Positions 16,867 through 25,874 of a DNA stretch of 64,000 nt are shown here, piece by piece. The stretch is from positions 2,714,501 through 2,778,500 of the forward strand of contig NZ_LCTZ01000002.1 of the NCBI RefSeq assembly GCF_001413955.1, given 5' to 3'. This DNA comes from Flagellimonas eckloniae. GTDB taxonomy: Bacteria > Bacteroidota > Bacteroidia > Flavobacteriales > Flavobacteriaceae. Position 1 is the first letter of the stretch. Each line of letters opens with the position of its first letter. The notes under the pieces are model-generated. The model was not told where the DNA came from and did not search any database. It was given only the letters and a program-made list of their open reading frames with translations. The position numbers were made by a program, and so were the translations under genes.

Positions 16867-17601
16867 ATGTTAGAAGCGGTTATTGTTGATGACGAGGTAA
16901 AAGCCCTGCAGAGCTTAAGTTGGGAATTGACCAATTTAAGTGACGAAGTGGATATAATTGCATCTTTTACCGATGCCCATGAGGCTCTGGACTATCTTGA
17001 ACGCAATACTCCAGATTGTCTTTTTTTGGATATTGAAATGCCCGCAATGGACGGTTTTCAGTTTATAAAAAATCTGAAAAATAAAGACTTCCCCGTTGTC
17101 ATTACTACGGCTTACAATCAATACGCTTTGCAGGCCTTGAAAAATGAGGCTATTGACTATTTGCTGAAACCCATTGATACGGACGATCTTCAGGTAACCA
17201 TTTCAAAAATAAAAAAGCATAATACCAAAAATTTGACCGTTGAAAAATTAGAAAAAATTCTATTGAATTTCAACGCGGATTCCCATAGTAAAAAAATCAC
17301 GATAAATACAGATGGCAAATTGTTGTTCTTGAACAGTGACGATATTCTCTATGCAGAATCTGATGGTAATTACAGTACAATTTTTTTAAGTGATGGCCAA
17401 AAGATTTTACTTACAAAGAAGCTAAAGGAGGTAAACACCCTATTACCGGAAAGCAGCTTTTTCAGAATTCACAATTCATATATTATCAACCTTAATAAGA
17501 TAAAAGAATTTCTCAAAACTGACGGTTATGTGGTTTTAGAATCCAACCACAAGATTCCTGTCTCCCGGCAAAAAAAATCCGATTTTTTGGATATGCTGTA
17601 A
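16867..17601 (+). CDS. LytTR family response regulator
   Basis: A 244-residue two-component regulator. The receiver domain (1-120) shows the acidic pair D8-D9, the phosphoacceptor Asp55 (FLDIEMP), Thr80 and Lys101 (LLKPID). The LytTR DNA-binding domain spans about 140-244 with the typical AESDGNYSTIFLSDG and SFFRIHNSYIINL segments. It would bind promoter direct repeats as a dimer after phosphorylation. The partner kinase begins 15 bp downstream. The target genes are not visible, although the divergent 39-codon gene is a candidate. Confidence 0.94.
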   Translation: MLEAVIVDDEVKALQSLSWELTNLSDEVDIIASFTDAHEALDYLERNTPDCLFLDIEMPAMDGFQFIKNLKNKDFPVVITTAYNQYALQALKNEAIDYLLKPIDTDDLQVTISKIKKHNTKNLTVEKLEKILLNFNADSHSKKITINTDGKLLFLNSDDILYAESDGNYSTIFLSDGQKILLTKKLKEVNTLLPESSFFRIHNSYIINLNKIKEFLKTDGYVVLESNHKIPVSRQKKSDFLDML

Positions 17602-17616
17602 CTTCCCAAAACACCT

Positions 17617-19584
17617 GTGTATAAAATACAAGAAACAAAAAGTAAAAATCCAAATCGGCAAATAAAAGACATCCTACTGTTCTTTTCTTTCTTCTTGGCT
17701 CTATTTCCTTCTTTTGGTCAAGAAATTCCAACAACTTTTAAGGAAAAAGCGGAAAGACTGGTGCAAATGCGTCCTAAAACATACTTGACACTGGATACCG
17801 AGTTGAAATCTGAAAAGAGGGACACAACGCTATTACGGTATTTTGCCAATTTATGTGAAAAGGAAAATTATTTGGAAGGACAGGCGTATGCCCTAGATCA
17901 AATCGGCACAAAATACAGGAACATATCCCAGTATAAAAAAGCGGTGGACCTTCACCAACAAGCATTAGAGCTCTCTGAAAAGATAAATAATACCGAATTA
18001 AAGGTTTTAAGCCTAAACATGCTAGGTGTTGTTTATAGACGAACCGATGCCATTAAAACTGCATTGGACTATAATCAAAAAGCTTTGGAGCTGGCCGAAG
18101 AAGTTGAGAACCCTTCACACCATATAAAAAGGAGTATAAATGTTTCCCTGAACAGTATTGGAAATCTATATCAAGCCTTGGAACAGTATGATTTAGCAAT
18201 CGTTCAGTTTAAAAGAGCCCTTAAGTTTGAAACGGAACTGGATAATAAATTGGGTTTGGCCATTAATCATCAAAATATTGGTGACTGTCTTGAGAAAAAA
18301 GGAGATTTGGAAGGTGCGCTTGAGAACTATAGAAAGTCTTTGGCCTATAACGAAGAAATCAATTCTGACTTTGGTCGTGTTATTTGTAAAAACAGCCTTG
18401 CCCAAATCTATCTTAAACAAGATATGCCCTATGCTGCCCTTGTATTATTGGAGCCACTTCATGAACAATCAAAATCAATTGGCGATTTTTTCATTACTGC
18501 CTCGATCTATATAAATACCGGATGGGCCCATACCAAACTTGGAAATTTTGACAAGGCGGGCAAATTTATAATGGATGGGTTGGAGATGTCCAAAAATCGC
18601 AACATGCCCAGCAACATTTTGTACGGCTACCAAAAACTTTCGGATTACGAAAAGGAAAGGGGGAACTACAAAGAGGCCTATGAATATTACAAAAAGGCAG
18701 ATGAATATGAGAATGAAATTACAAGTGCGACCAATGTAAGGTACATGAACGACATTATTGTCCGGTATGAAGCTGATAAGAAAAATAATCAGATTTCGGT
18801 GCTGGCAAAAGAAAATGAGATTGTACGTTTACGACTAAGAAAGAACCAGACCACCTTACTTGTAAGTGCTCTTATAGTTGGGTTGATTTCCTCTATACTC
18901 TATATCCTTTATCGTCAATATCAAAGTAATAATGAGAAACGGGTTCTTTCATTGGAACAAAACATGCTACGCAGCCAAATGAACCCTCATTTTTTGTTCA
19001 ACTCCCTGAATTCCATAAAATTATATATCATCAATAATGAGCAAAAAAATGCAGTTCATTATTTGAACAAATTCTCAAAGTTGATTCGTAAAATTTTAGA
19101 AGCTTCATCATTAAAGGAAATTTCCCTAGCGGAAGAATTGGAGACCGTAGAACTTTATATGAACATTGAGAACATAAGATTCTCCAATGAAATAGATTTT
19201 AAAATTTCGGTAGATGACGACATAAACATTGATAACATAAAAGTGCCTTCTCTTGCCTTACAGCCATTTTTGGAAAATTCCCTTTGGCATGGCCTTTCAC
19301 CAAAAGAAGGTAAAAAAATCATTCAATTAAATATAAAAAAGAAAAAGCAAGGCTTTATATCAATAGAAATTATAGATAATGGTGTTGGGCGCGGGGCCGC
19401 GCAAACCAATAAAGAAAATAGGGTGTTAAAAAGAAAGTCTGTTGGCATCCGCATTACCAAGGAACGTTTCGCAAACTTTTCAAAGGACTATCAAAATAAT
19501 TTTGTGGTAGATATTGTTGACTTATTCGATGACAAAGGAAATCCAAAAGGAACTAAAGTTATTCTTGATGTACCTACTGTTTAG
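17617..19584 (+). CDS. Sensor histidine kinase with N-terminal TPR repeats (LytS/YehU type)
   Basis: A 655-residue kinase that pairs with the LytTR regulator. A signal peptide (to about residue 34, ending SFGQ) is followed by six or more tetratricopeptide repeats outside the membrane, one transmembrane helix near 411-430, a short coiled-coil and a His_kinase domain. The phosphoaccepting His458 is in NPHFLFNSLNS, and the ATPase domain has DNGVGRG. The GTG start is required: the first ATG (17767) would remove the signal peptide. The TPR region suggests it senses protein or peptide contacts in the periplasm. The 3' end overlaps the convergent DUF3109 gene by 11 bp. Confidence 0.92.
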   Translation: MYKIQETKSKNPNRQIKDILLFFSFFLALFPSFGQEIPTTFKEKAERLVQMRPKTYLTLDTELKSEKRDTTLLRYFANLCEKENYLEGQAYALDQIGTKYRNISQYKKAVDLHQQALELSEKINNTELKVLSLNMLGVVYRRTDAIKTALDYNQKALELAEEVENPSHHIKRSINVSLNSIGNLYQALEQYDLAIVQFKRALKFETELDNKLGLAINHQNIGDCLEKKGDLEGALENYRKSLAYNEEINSDFGRVICKNSLAQIYLKQDMPYAALVLLEPLHEQSKSIGDFFITASIYINTGWAHTKLGNFDKAGKFIMDGLEMSKNRNMPSNILYGYQKLSDYEKERGNYKEAYEYYKKADEYENEITSATNVRYMNDIIVRYEADKKNNQISVLAKENEIVRLRLRKNQTTLLVSALIVGLISSILYILYRQYQSNNEKRVLSLEQNMLRSQMNPHFLFNSLNSIKLYIINNEQKNAVHYLNKFSKLIRKILEASSLKEISLAEELETVELYMNIENIRFSNEIDFKISVDDDINIDNIKVPSLALQPFLENSLWHGLSPKEGKKIIQLNIKKKKQGFISIEIIDNGVGRGAAQTNKENRVLKRKSVGIRITKERFANFSKDYQNNFVVDIVDLFDDKGNPKGTKVILDVPTV

Positions 19585-20146
19585 AATTTTCTAAGGCCAC
19601 TTCTTCCAATTCTTTATACCAAGCTTTTCCAAATTTTCTGATCAGAGCCTCCTTTACAAATTTATATACCGGCACTTTTAGTTCTTCTCCCAAACTGCAT
19701 GCTGGGTCACAAATTTCCCATTTATGGTAGTTCACAGCCGTAAATTCTGAATACTCTCGGGTTCTTACCGGATACAAATGGCATGAAACTGGTTTCTTCC
19801 ATTTGGTCGCACCGTTGTTATAGGCCTCCTCTAAACCACATTTGGCAATTCCATCAGTGGAAAAAATCACATAAGCACATTCACTTTCGTTCACTAAAGG
19901 AGTTTCCCATTCCCCATCTTCCCCTTTTACAAAAGCACCTTGCTCCATAATAGCGGCTACTCCTTCAGGTCGCAAATATGGCTTTACTTCTTTAAAAATA
20001 TCGACCAATATCTCCGTCTCCGAATCTTCTAAAGGTGCACCATAATGACCATCTACACAACAGGCCCCCTTGCATGCACTTAAATTACAAACAAAGTCGT
20101 TTTGAATAATCTCTTCAGAAACTATGGTCTTTCCTATTTGGAACAT
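19574..20146 (-). CDS. DUF3109 family protein, cysteine-rich
   Basis: A 190-residue soluble protein of the DUF3109 family, common in Bacteroidota and not biochemically characterised. Cysteines cluster at the N-terminus (C20, C25, C29, C30 in CNLSACKGACC), with further ones near SECAYVIF, KCGLEEA, SCHLYPVR and CDPACSLG. The pattern resembles the YkgJ-type zinc or iron-sulfur binding family. Binding of Zn or Fe-S is inferred. It is convergent with the TPR kinase and shares its last 11 bp with it. The neighbours give no clue to function. Confidence 0.88.
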   Translation of the reverse strand: MFQIGKTIVSEEIIQNDFVCNLSACKGACCVDGHYGAPLEDSETEILVDIFKEVKPYLRPEGVAAIMEQGAFVKGEDGEWETPLVNESECAYVIFSTDGIAKCGLEEAYNNGATKWKKPVSCHLYPVRTREYSEFTAVNYHKWEICDPACSLGEELKVPVYKFVKEALIRKFGKAWYKELEEVALENSKQ

Positions 20147-20238
20147 GCTAATCCCTGCTTTTTGAACAAAGTTAATTCAAAACCAAAAAATGATGCGAAC
20201 TAAACCCATTAATGTAATCCAAAAGCTCTTTTTAGACG

Positions 20239-20246
20239 TAAATTTG
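20239..20246 (+). promoter_or_regulatory. -7 promoter box upstream of the MarC gene
   Basis: TAAATTTG matches TAnnTTTG exactly, about 16-19 bp before the candidate start codons. Confidence 0.45.
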
Positions 20247-20265
20247 CCTGTCAAATAGAAACGTG

Positions 20266-20844
20266 ATGAATTTTAGTTTTAAGGAGATAGTGACAGCAAG
20301 TATGGTTCTTTTTGCTGTTATAGATATTTTGGGAAGTGTTCCCATTGTTATCTCATTACGGAATAAAGTGGGGCATATTCAATCTGAAAAAGCTTCAATT
20401 GTTGCTGCATGTATTATGGTGGCTTTTCTTTTTGTGGGGGAACGAATCTTGAATTTGATCGGGATAGATGTAAACTCTTTTGCCGTAGCGGGAGCATTTG
20501 TCATTTTTTTCCTAGCTCTGGAAATGGTGTTGGGCATTACTCTTTTTAAGGATGACCAGCCAGAAAGTGCCTCTGTTGTCCCTATCGCTTTTCCACTTAT
20601 TGCGGGTGCTGGTACCTTGACGTCCATTTTAGCTTTACGCGCCGAATATCATGTGGAAAACATTGTAGTGGCCATTATCATTAATATTATCTTTGTTTAT
20701 CTTGTTCTAAAATCCAGCTCTAAAATAGAACGGATTTTGGGCAAGAATGGCCTTAGTGTTATTCGCAAGGTGTTTGGGGTTATCCTATTGGCGATAGCTG
20801 TAAAACTATTCGCTACAAATATCAATCAGTTATGGATGAACTGA
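20266..20844 (+). CDS. MarC family integral membrane protein
   Basis: A 192-residue inner-membrane protein with six predicted hydrophobic helices and the family motif PIAFPLIAGAGTLTSI near residue 105. MarC/YhgN proteins were once linked to multiple antibiotic resistance, but their function remains unknown; export of small metabolites has been suggested. I chose the ATG at 20266 over the GTG at 20263 because ATG starts dominate here. The gene is followed after 16 bp by a short membrane-protein gene on the same strand, probably in one transcript. Confidence 0.92.
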   Translation: MNFSFKEIVTASMVLFAVIDILGSVPIVISLRNKVGHIQSEKASIVAACIMVAFLFVGERILNLIGIDVNSFAVAGAFVIFFLALEMVLGITLFKDDQPESASVVPIAFPLIAGAGTLTSILALRAEYHVENIVVAIIINIIFVYLVLKSSSKIERILGKNGLSVIRKVFGVILLAIAVKLFATNINQLWMN

Positions 20845-20860
20845 TAAACTTTTCTTAGGT

Positions 20861-21064
20861 ATGAACAAGACGTTTAGTATTATTCTAATTCTATTGGCAC
20901 TGGCACTGGTTGCCTATAATGTAACTTTAGTGGATTTTGAGAATCCTTTTCAAGGGGATAGCACTATTGCTTTAATAGGTATTGTAGCTTCATTGTGTGC
21001 AATAGTATTGCTGCTCATTTTTATGACTTCAAAAAAGATTGACAAAAAATTGAAGGAGGATTAA
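20861..21064 (+). CDS. Small two-helix membrane protein, unknown
   Basis: A 67-residue protein with two hydrophobic helices (about 5-24 and 37-57) and a lysine-rich C-terminal tail (KKIDKKLKED) that should face the cytoplasm. The family is not recognised, but the layout is common among flavobacterial short membrane proteins downstream of marC. It starts 16 bp after marC. Its TAA stop shares the palindromic TTAA (21061-21064) with the stop of the convergent S41 protease gene. Confidence 0.75.
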   Translation: MNKTFSIILILLALALVAYNVTLVDFENPFQGDSTIALIGIVASLCAIVLLLIFMTSKKIDKKLKED

Positions 21065-22689
21065 TTTTCCAAATCCAATACTCCTATTTCGGATTGCTTA
21101 AAAATTGCTGCATCCAATTCCTTTACTTTTTCCAACATGGTATCATGTTCACCTTTAATCTGTGCCGATATGTTGGGTGAGAATAATTGTTCAGCAATAT
21201 TTGCTTTTAAATAGGCCTTTATTTTGTCTTCCTGGGCGTAGAAGTCAATTTTTATTTTCCTGTTCAGCATAAATTGAATGAATTCGTCAAGCAGTATATC
21301 ATCCACTCCGTATTCATCCAAAAATTGGTTTTTTGTAAACTCGGCATAGCGATTTCTATCCTTTTCCAAATGTTCAAAAATAAAACGGGAGAAGAACTCG
21401 TACGTATCATCCATGCTTTCAATAGCTTCTTCTTCATTACTTCCTATAGGCACAAAAACATCTGGAATAATACCACCACCGCCATATACAATCTTACCTT
21501 TTGGTGTCTTGAACTTTAACGAATCAGCCACTTTTATACTGTCAACAGAAATTAATTCACCACTACTATAGCGTTCCATAAAAGTTTGGTAGTAATCGCG
21601 GTGTCCTTTTTTGTATGATTTCTGGATAGAACGACCCGTTGGGGTATAATATCTAGAAACTGTTAAGCGCACTGCAGAACCATCTCCCAAATCCATTTCT
21701 CGCTGCACCAGACCTTTTCCGAAAGATCGTCTTCCTATAATGGTGCCCACATCATTGTCCTGCAAGGCACCTGCAATAATTTCACTTGCAGATGCGGAAC
21801 GTTCATTGATCAGAACATAAACGGGTTTATCTTCAAAGTCGCCTTTTTTGGTGGCAAAAGCTTTTTTGATCCTTCCCTTTTTATTTTTGGTATATAAAAT
21901 CAATTTGTCATCTTCCAAAAATTCATCGGCCAATTTTTCAGCTATTCCCAAATATCCTCCAGGATTATCCCTTAAATCCAAAACCAATTTTTCAGCTCCA
22001 CGGAGCTTAAGTTTTTTAAGGGCATCTTTAAACTCACCAAAGGTTGATTCCGCAAAACGGTTGATTTTGATATAGCCCATATCACGGGTGAGCATATAAT
22101 AGGCATCAACACTTTTTATGGGCACCCTATCACGGGTAACGGTAATGTTCATGATCTTATTCTCCGACTTTCGGAACACTTTTAAATCAACCTTACTCCC
22201 TTCTTTGCCCTTTAATGTTGAAACAACGGTGCTATTGGGTATTCTCCTCCCAAAAAGGGTGTCGCTATCCGCCATTAATATTCGGTCCCCAGGTTTTATC
22301 CCTCTAATGTAACTAGGCCCATTTTTAATGGTTCTAATTACAGTGATAGTATCTTTATACATATAGAAGCTTACCCCAATACCTACAAAATCACCTTTCA
22401 TGTTTTCGGAAACTTCCTCCATCTCGCTCTTTGGAATATAGACGGAATGGGGATCTAACTTTCCCAGAATATTATTGACGGTAACATCTACAATGCTATC
22501 TGTATTTATATCGTCTACGTATTCGTAATCGATATAATCGATCAAGCGGTTTAGTTTGTCTTTTTTGGAATTGGTAGAAAACAGTTTTTCTGGAGTGTCA
22601 TTAAAATGGAGTTTGCCTCCAATAAAAATTCCAATAGCCACTGCAAGAGCAATTAGGGTAGGTAAAATATAGCTGTACTTCTTTTTCAT
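21061..22689 (-). CDS. S41 family C-terminal processing peptidase (CtpA/Prc-like)
   Basis: A 542-residue periplasmic serine protease anchored by an N-terminal helix (about 7-24). A PDZ domain spans roughly 90-185 (GVSFYMYKDTITV, GDRILMADSD). The catalytic dyad is Ser300 in RSASASE and Lys325 in FGKG, spaced 25 residues apart as in characterised Prc enzymes. Such proteases degrade or trim proteins with nonpolar C-termini and are involved in envelope quality control. The C-terminal 150 residues form a helical extension typical of Bacteroidota members. It follows the deaminase gene by 14 bp on the same strand. Confidence 0.95.
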   Translation of the reverse strand: MKKKYSYILPTLIALAVAIGIFIGGKLHFNDTPEKLFSTNSKKDKLNRLIDYIDYEYVDDINTDSIVDVTVNNILGKLDPHSVYIPKSEMEEVSENMKGDFVGIGVSFYMYKDTITVIRTIKNGPSYIRGIKPGDRILMADSDTLFGRRIPNSTVVSTLKGKEGSKVDLKVFRKSENKIMNITVTRDRVPIKSVDAYYMLTRDMGYIKINRFAESTFGEFKDALKKLKLRGAEKLVLDLRDNPGGYLGIAEKLADEFLEDDKLILYTKNKKGRIKKAFATKKGDFEDKPVYVLINERSASASEIIAGALQDNDVGTIIGRRSFGKGLVQREMDLGDGSAVRLTVSRYYTPTGRSIQKSYKKGHRDYYQTFMERYSSGELISVDSIKVADSLKFKTPKGKIVYGGGGIIPDVFVPIGSNEEEAIESMDDTYEFFSRFIFEHLEKDRNRYAEFTKNQFLDEYGVDDILLDEFIQFMLNRKIKIDFYAQEDKIKAYLKANIAEQLFSPNISAQIKGEHDTMLEKVKELDAAIFKQSEIGVLDLEN

Positions 22690-22703
22690 AATAAATGGTG
22701 GGG

Positions 22704-23141
22704 TTAAACCATTTCCTCTAAAATAGGAAGGTGATGGGTTATTACACCTGCACGTTCCAAAAATTTTAATCCAGAATCATCTTTGTATGCCTTCTGATAT
22801 ACTACACGTTTTATCCCGGATTGATGTATGAGCTTGCTGCATTCCCTACATGGGGATAACGTAATGTACAAGGTAGCTCCCTCACAGGATTGGGTAGAGG
22901 ATGCAACTTTTGAAATCGCATTGGCCTCGGCATGCAAAACGTACCACTTGGTGTACCCTTCTTCATCTTCGCAAATGTTTTCAAAACCTGTTGGCGTTCC
23001 ATTGTAACCATCAGATATAATCATTCTATCTTTTACGATAATGGCGCCAACCTGTTTTCTTTGGCAATAGGATAGTTTTCCCCATTCTTTTGCCATTCGC
23101 AAATAGGCCTTATCGTACTTCTCTTGTTTACGCTCCTTCAT
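22704..23141 (-). CDS. dCMP deaminase/ComEB-like zinc deaminase
   Basis: A 145-residue cytidine-deaminase-fold enzyme. The zinc ligands are His70 in HAE (Glu72 is the proton shuttle) and Cys98/Cys101 in PCREC. The N-terminal SYCQRKQVGAIIVKD and GYNGTPTGF segments match deoxycytidylate deaminase, which makes dUMP for thymidylate synthesis. The length suits a dCMP deaminase better than a tRNA adenosine deaminase. It sits 14 bp upstream of the S41 protease gene, an arrangement common in flavobacteria. Confidence 0.92.
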   Translation of the reverse strand: MKERKQEKYDKAYLRMAKEWGKLSYCQRKQVGAIIVKDRMIISDGYNGTPTGFENICEDEEGYTKWYVLHAEANAISKVASSTQSCEGATLYITLSPCRECSKLIHQSGIKRVVYQKAYKDDSGLKFLERAGVITHHLPILEEMV

Positions 23142-23226
23142 ACATCAGAAAATATCTGATTTTTAAATAAATATACCTGCTTTGAAAGACCCTTACAATC
23201 TTATTCTATTAAATTTAACGAAGGCC

Positions 23227-23811
23227 TTACTTGGGAAACGTGGCAATTAGCAAGGGTATTGTAATACAGATGACCAAAATAGATGCCAAAGCAATAAAAA
23301 TTTTCCTTTTTACCTTAAAAATATCCAAAACCAAAAAAGCCAACGCAAGAACGCAAAGAATTATAATAATCTGAGAAAATTCTATTCCTGTGGCAAATGC
23401 TATTAGGGGCATCACTTTTTCTTCCTCTTCGGCCATAAGTAATTTGAAGTAATTGGAGAATCCAAAGCCATGAACAAGACCAAAAAAAGCCGTTGCCAAT
23501 ACATGTGGATACATACTGGGCATTTTTGTCTCCTTAACCACATAAGTGAAATTATACAACGCGGTCAATAAAATGGTAACGGGGATAAAGAATTCTATGA
23601 GTCCTGCATCAACCGTAAAAATATCAAAGGCAGAAAGTGCCAGTGAAGTACAATGGGTTAATGTAAAGATTGTTGCCAGAACAATCACTTGTTTCCAATT
23701 TTTGAATGTGAACGGCACTGCCAAAGCAGCTAAAAAAAGAATATGATCATAGGCACCAAAATCCAGCACATGATCTAATCCTAACTTTATATAAAACCAA
23801 AATTCTTGCAT
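23227..23811 (-). CDS. HupE/UreJ family membrane protein
   Basis: A 194-residue membrane protein with six or seven hydrophobic segments and the HupE/UreJ signature GAYDHILFLAALAVPF (residues 19-34) with TLTHCTSLALS further on. The His and Asp residues in the helices probably bind metal. Relatives are nickel or cobalt permeases attached to hydrogenase and urease operons, but most Bacteroidota copies have no such neighbours, and none is seen here. It starts 9 bp after the stop of the TerB/DnaJ gene. Confidence 0.88.
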   Translation of the reverse strand: MQEFWFYIKLGLDHVLDFGAYDHILFLAALAVPFTFKNWKQVIVLATIFTLTHCTSLALSAFDIFTVDAGLIEFFIPVTILLTALYNFTYVVKETKMPSMYPHVLATAFFGLVHGFGFSNYFKLLMAEEEEKVMPLIAFATGIEFSQIIIILCVLALAFLVLDIFKVKRKIFIALASILVICITIPLLIATFPK

Positions 23812-23820
23812 AGTTCTTTA

Positions 23821-24579
23821 TTATGAAATTCCACGTTCCTGCTGAATAACCTCATAGGCCTTTTGTACCTCCTTAAACTTTTCTTCGGCCCCTTTTTTTA
23901 TGGCTTCATTTTCGGTGACAACCTTATCCGGATGATATTTTTTCGCCATGGTTCGGTATGCTTTTTTTACCTCATCGTCCGTTACCGTTTTTTCTATCTC
24001 TAAAATTTTGTAGGCATTGTCAGCAGATTTGATGAACATGGCCATAATACTTTCAAAATCATGTTGCCCAATTCGCAAGTAGCCTGCAAGTTCTTTGAGT
24101 TTGATAACTTCAGCCTTACTTACCTGACCATCGGCCTGTGCAATTCCAAAAAGAAAATGAAGCAACTGTAATCGGACTTCGTAACGCGTGCGTTGCACCA
24201 AATAAGAACAGATACGTTGTGCCGAAACCTCCCGCTTTTTAATTACTTCATTGAAGGTTCTAAAGATTGCGTTCGCTTTTTCCTTTCCATAAGTGCTTAA
24301 AAAATACTGTCGCACATAATCCAATTCCCGTTGGCTTACTTGCCCATCAGCTTTGATTATAATAGAACAGAGAGACAACAAATTCAGTTCAAAATCTGCC
24401 GGAGAAACATTTTGTTGCGTGAAATCTCGAAAAACAGTTCTTCCGCCTCCTTTGCTGCCTCCAAGATTATCAAGCAGACTTCCAACAATAAACCCCAAAA
24501 CAGCTCCTGGAAAACGAAGTATAAAATAGCCAAGAAATGCAGCTACCCATTTAATCATCTTAAAAAATTTAAAGGTCAA
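23821..24579 (-). CDS. TerB-DnaJ domain protein (DjlA-like co-chaperone)
   Basis: A 252-residue protein with a short N-terminal membrane helix (about 10-30) and a glycine-rich linker (GGSKGGGRT). A TerB-like helical domain spans about 60-175, with a C-terminal J domain from about 190. The HPD motif that stimulates Hsp70 is at 216-218 (KKYHPDK). This order is that of DjlA, an inner-membrane co-chaperone of DnaK. The TerB segment contains two copies of the motif AQADGQVSKAE/IKADGQVSQRE. It is divergent from the bacilliredoxin gene and probably co-transcribed with the HupE-like gene. Confidence 0.92.
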   Translation of the reverse strand: MTFKFFKMIKWVAAFLGYFILRFPGAVLGFIVGSLLDNLGGSKGGGRTVFRDFTQQNVSPADFELNLLSLCSIIIKADGQVSQRELDYVRQYFLSTYGKEKANAIFRTFNEVIKKREVSAQRICSYLVQRTRYEVRLQLLHFLFGIAQADGQVSKAEVIKLKELAGYLRIGQHDFESIMAMFIKSADNAYKILEIEKTVTDDEVKKAYRTMAKKYHPDKVVTENEAIKKGAEEKFKEVQKAYEVIQQERGIS

Positions 24580-24650
24580 ATATAGGCTTTTGACCTAGAA
24601 ATAAAGCCCAAACTGATGTTAAGGCCCTCGAAAAAATACGACAAAAGCCG

Positions 24651-24658
24651 TATCTTTG
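24651..24658 (+). promoter_or_regulatory. -7 promoter box for the bacilliredoxin gene
   Basis: TATCTTTG matches TAnnTTTG exactly and ends 24 bp before the ATG. Confidence 0.5.
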
Positions 24659-24682
24659 AATGTTTAAATAAAATTCGAGACT

Positions 24683-25093
24683 ATGTATCCAGAAGAATTG
24701 GTAAAACCTATGAGAGCTGATCTAGCTTCTGCTGGGTTTGAAGAGTTATATACAAGCGAAGCTGTGGAAGATGCCCTTAAGCAAGACGGAACTACTTTGG
24801 TAGTGGTAAATTCTGTTTGTGGGTGTGCCGCTGCCAATGCAAGACCAGCTGCAAAGCTAAGTTTACAGAACAACAAAAAACCAAATAATTTGGTTACTGT
24901 TTTTGCGGGAGTTGATACAGATGCTGTTGATACGGCAAGAAACCATATGGTGCCTTTCCCACCATCATCGCCAAGTATGGCGCTTTTCAGGGATGGGGAA
25001 TTGGTTCACATGATTGAAAGACACCATATTGAAGGAAGACCTGCAGAAATGATTGCTGAAAATTTAATGGAAGCCTATAACGAGTTCTGCTAA
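24683..25093 (+). CDS. BrxA/BrxB family bacilliredoxin
   Basis: A 136-residue thioredoxin-like protein with the CGC active site at Cys46-Gly47-Cys48 (NSVCGCAAANARP). Bacilliredoxins remove bacillithiol from S-bacillithiolated proteins under oxidative stress. The sequence RHHIEGRPAEMIA near the C-terminus is the conserved family tail. Its presence implies that the organism uses bacillithiol, although the synthesis genes (bshA-C) are not in the window. It is a single-gene unit with an exact -7 box upstream and a strong terminator downstream. Confidence 0.94.
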   Translation: MYPEELVKPMRADLASAGFEELYTSEAVEDALKQDGTTLVVVNSVCGCAAANARPAAKLSLQNNKKPNNLVTVFAGVDTDAVDTARNHMVPFPPSSPSMALFRDGELVHMIERHHIEGRPAEMIAENLMEAYNEFC

Positions 25094-25115
25094 ACTTCAA
25101 TTAAAAAAATGTTTT

Positions 25116-25149
25116 AAAACCACCTCTATCCAGGTGGTTTTTTATTTTT
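25116..25149 (+). terminator. Rho-independent terminator of the bacilliredoxin gene
   Basis: AAAACCACCT (25116-25125) pairs with AGGTGGTTTT (25132-25141) around a 6-base loop, and TTATTTTT follows. The T tract runs into the start region of the next gene. Confidence 0.88.
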
Positions 25150-25150
25150 G
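25143..25150 (+). promoter_or_regulatory. Possible -7 box for the SDR operon, inside the terminator T tract
   Basis: TATTTTTG matches TAnnTTTG and ends 5 bp before the SDR ATG, so a transcript starting there would be leaderless or nearly so. The box may arise by chance from the T-rich terminator tail. Confidence 0.35.
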
Positions 25151-25155
25151 GTGTC

Positions 25156-25872
25156 ATGGATAAAAAAGTAATTGTGATTGGTGCTACTTCAGGAATTGGA
25201 AAGGAACTTGCTCTTGTTTTATCTCAAAATGATTACTTGGTAGGTATTACCGGTAGACGAGAACCTATGTTAACGGAGCTCACAAAAAATAACCCAAATT
25301 CCTTTGTGCCAAAAACTTTTGATTGCACCGAAGAAAATACACTAACATTCCTCAATGAACTGCTTGCCGATTTAGGAGGATTGGACCTTCTTGTTCTTTC
25401 CTCTGGTACGGGGGACCTAAATGACAGCCTTGAATACGCCATTGAGGATAGGACAAACCAATTAAATGTCATTGCCTTTACCAATATTATCGGATGGGCC
25501 TTTAATTTATTTCAAGAACAGGGATATGGGCATTTAGTGGCAATAAGTTCCATTGCTGGGTTACGTGGAAGCAGAATAGCTCCATCCTATAATGCATCCA
25601 AAGCATACCAAATCAATTATTTGGAAGGGCTTCGTCAAAAAGCAAAGAAATCAAAATTAAAAATTACCATAACTGATATTCGCCCTGGGTTTGTGGATAC
25701 CCCAATGGCAAAAGGGGAAGGACAGTTTTGGGTGGCTTCGCCAAAAAAAGCGGCAAAACAACTCTACCTGGCCATTAAAAGAAAAAAAGATATAGCCTAC
25801 ATTACCAAAAGGTGGCGATTGATTGCTATTATTGTTAAGATTTTACCAAATTGGCTCTATAAAAGAATGTAA
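25156..25872 (+). CDS. Short-chain dehydrogenase/reductase
   Basis: A 238-residue SDR. The cofactor motif GATSGIG is at 9-15, the catalytic Ser is at 131/132 (AISSIAG), and Tyr145-x3-Lys149 lies in SYNASKA. The C-terminus carries a hydrophobic helix (IAIIVKILPNWLYK), as in acyl-CoA or lipid-modifying SDRs. The next gene, an acyltransferase, starts 2 bp later, followed by an HD hydrolase overlapping by 4 bp. A lipid-related reductase is a reasonable inference; the substrate is unknown. The start lies only 6 bp after the T tract of the upstream terminator. Confidence 0.92.
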   Translation: MDKKVIVIGATSGIGKELALVLSQNDYLVGITGRREPMLTELTKNNPNSFVPKTFDCTEENTLTFLNELLADLGGLDLLVLSSGTGDLNDSLEYAIEDRTNQLNVIAFTNIIGWAFNLFQEQGYGHLVAISSIAGLRGSRIAPSYNASKAYQINYLEGLRQKAKKSKLKITITDIRPGFVDTPMAKGEGQFWVASPKKAAKQLYLAIKRKKDIAYITKRWRLIAIIVKILPNWLYKRM

Positions 25873-25874
25873 CC

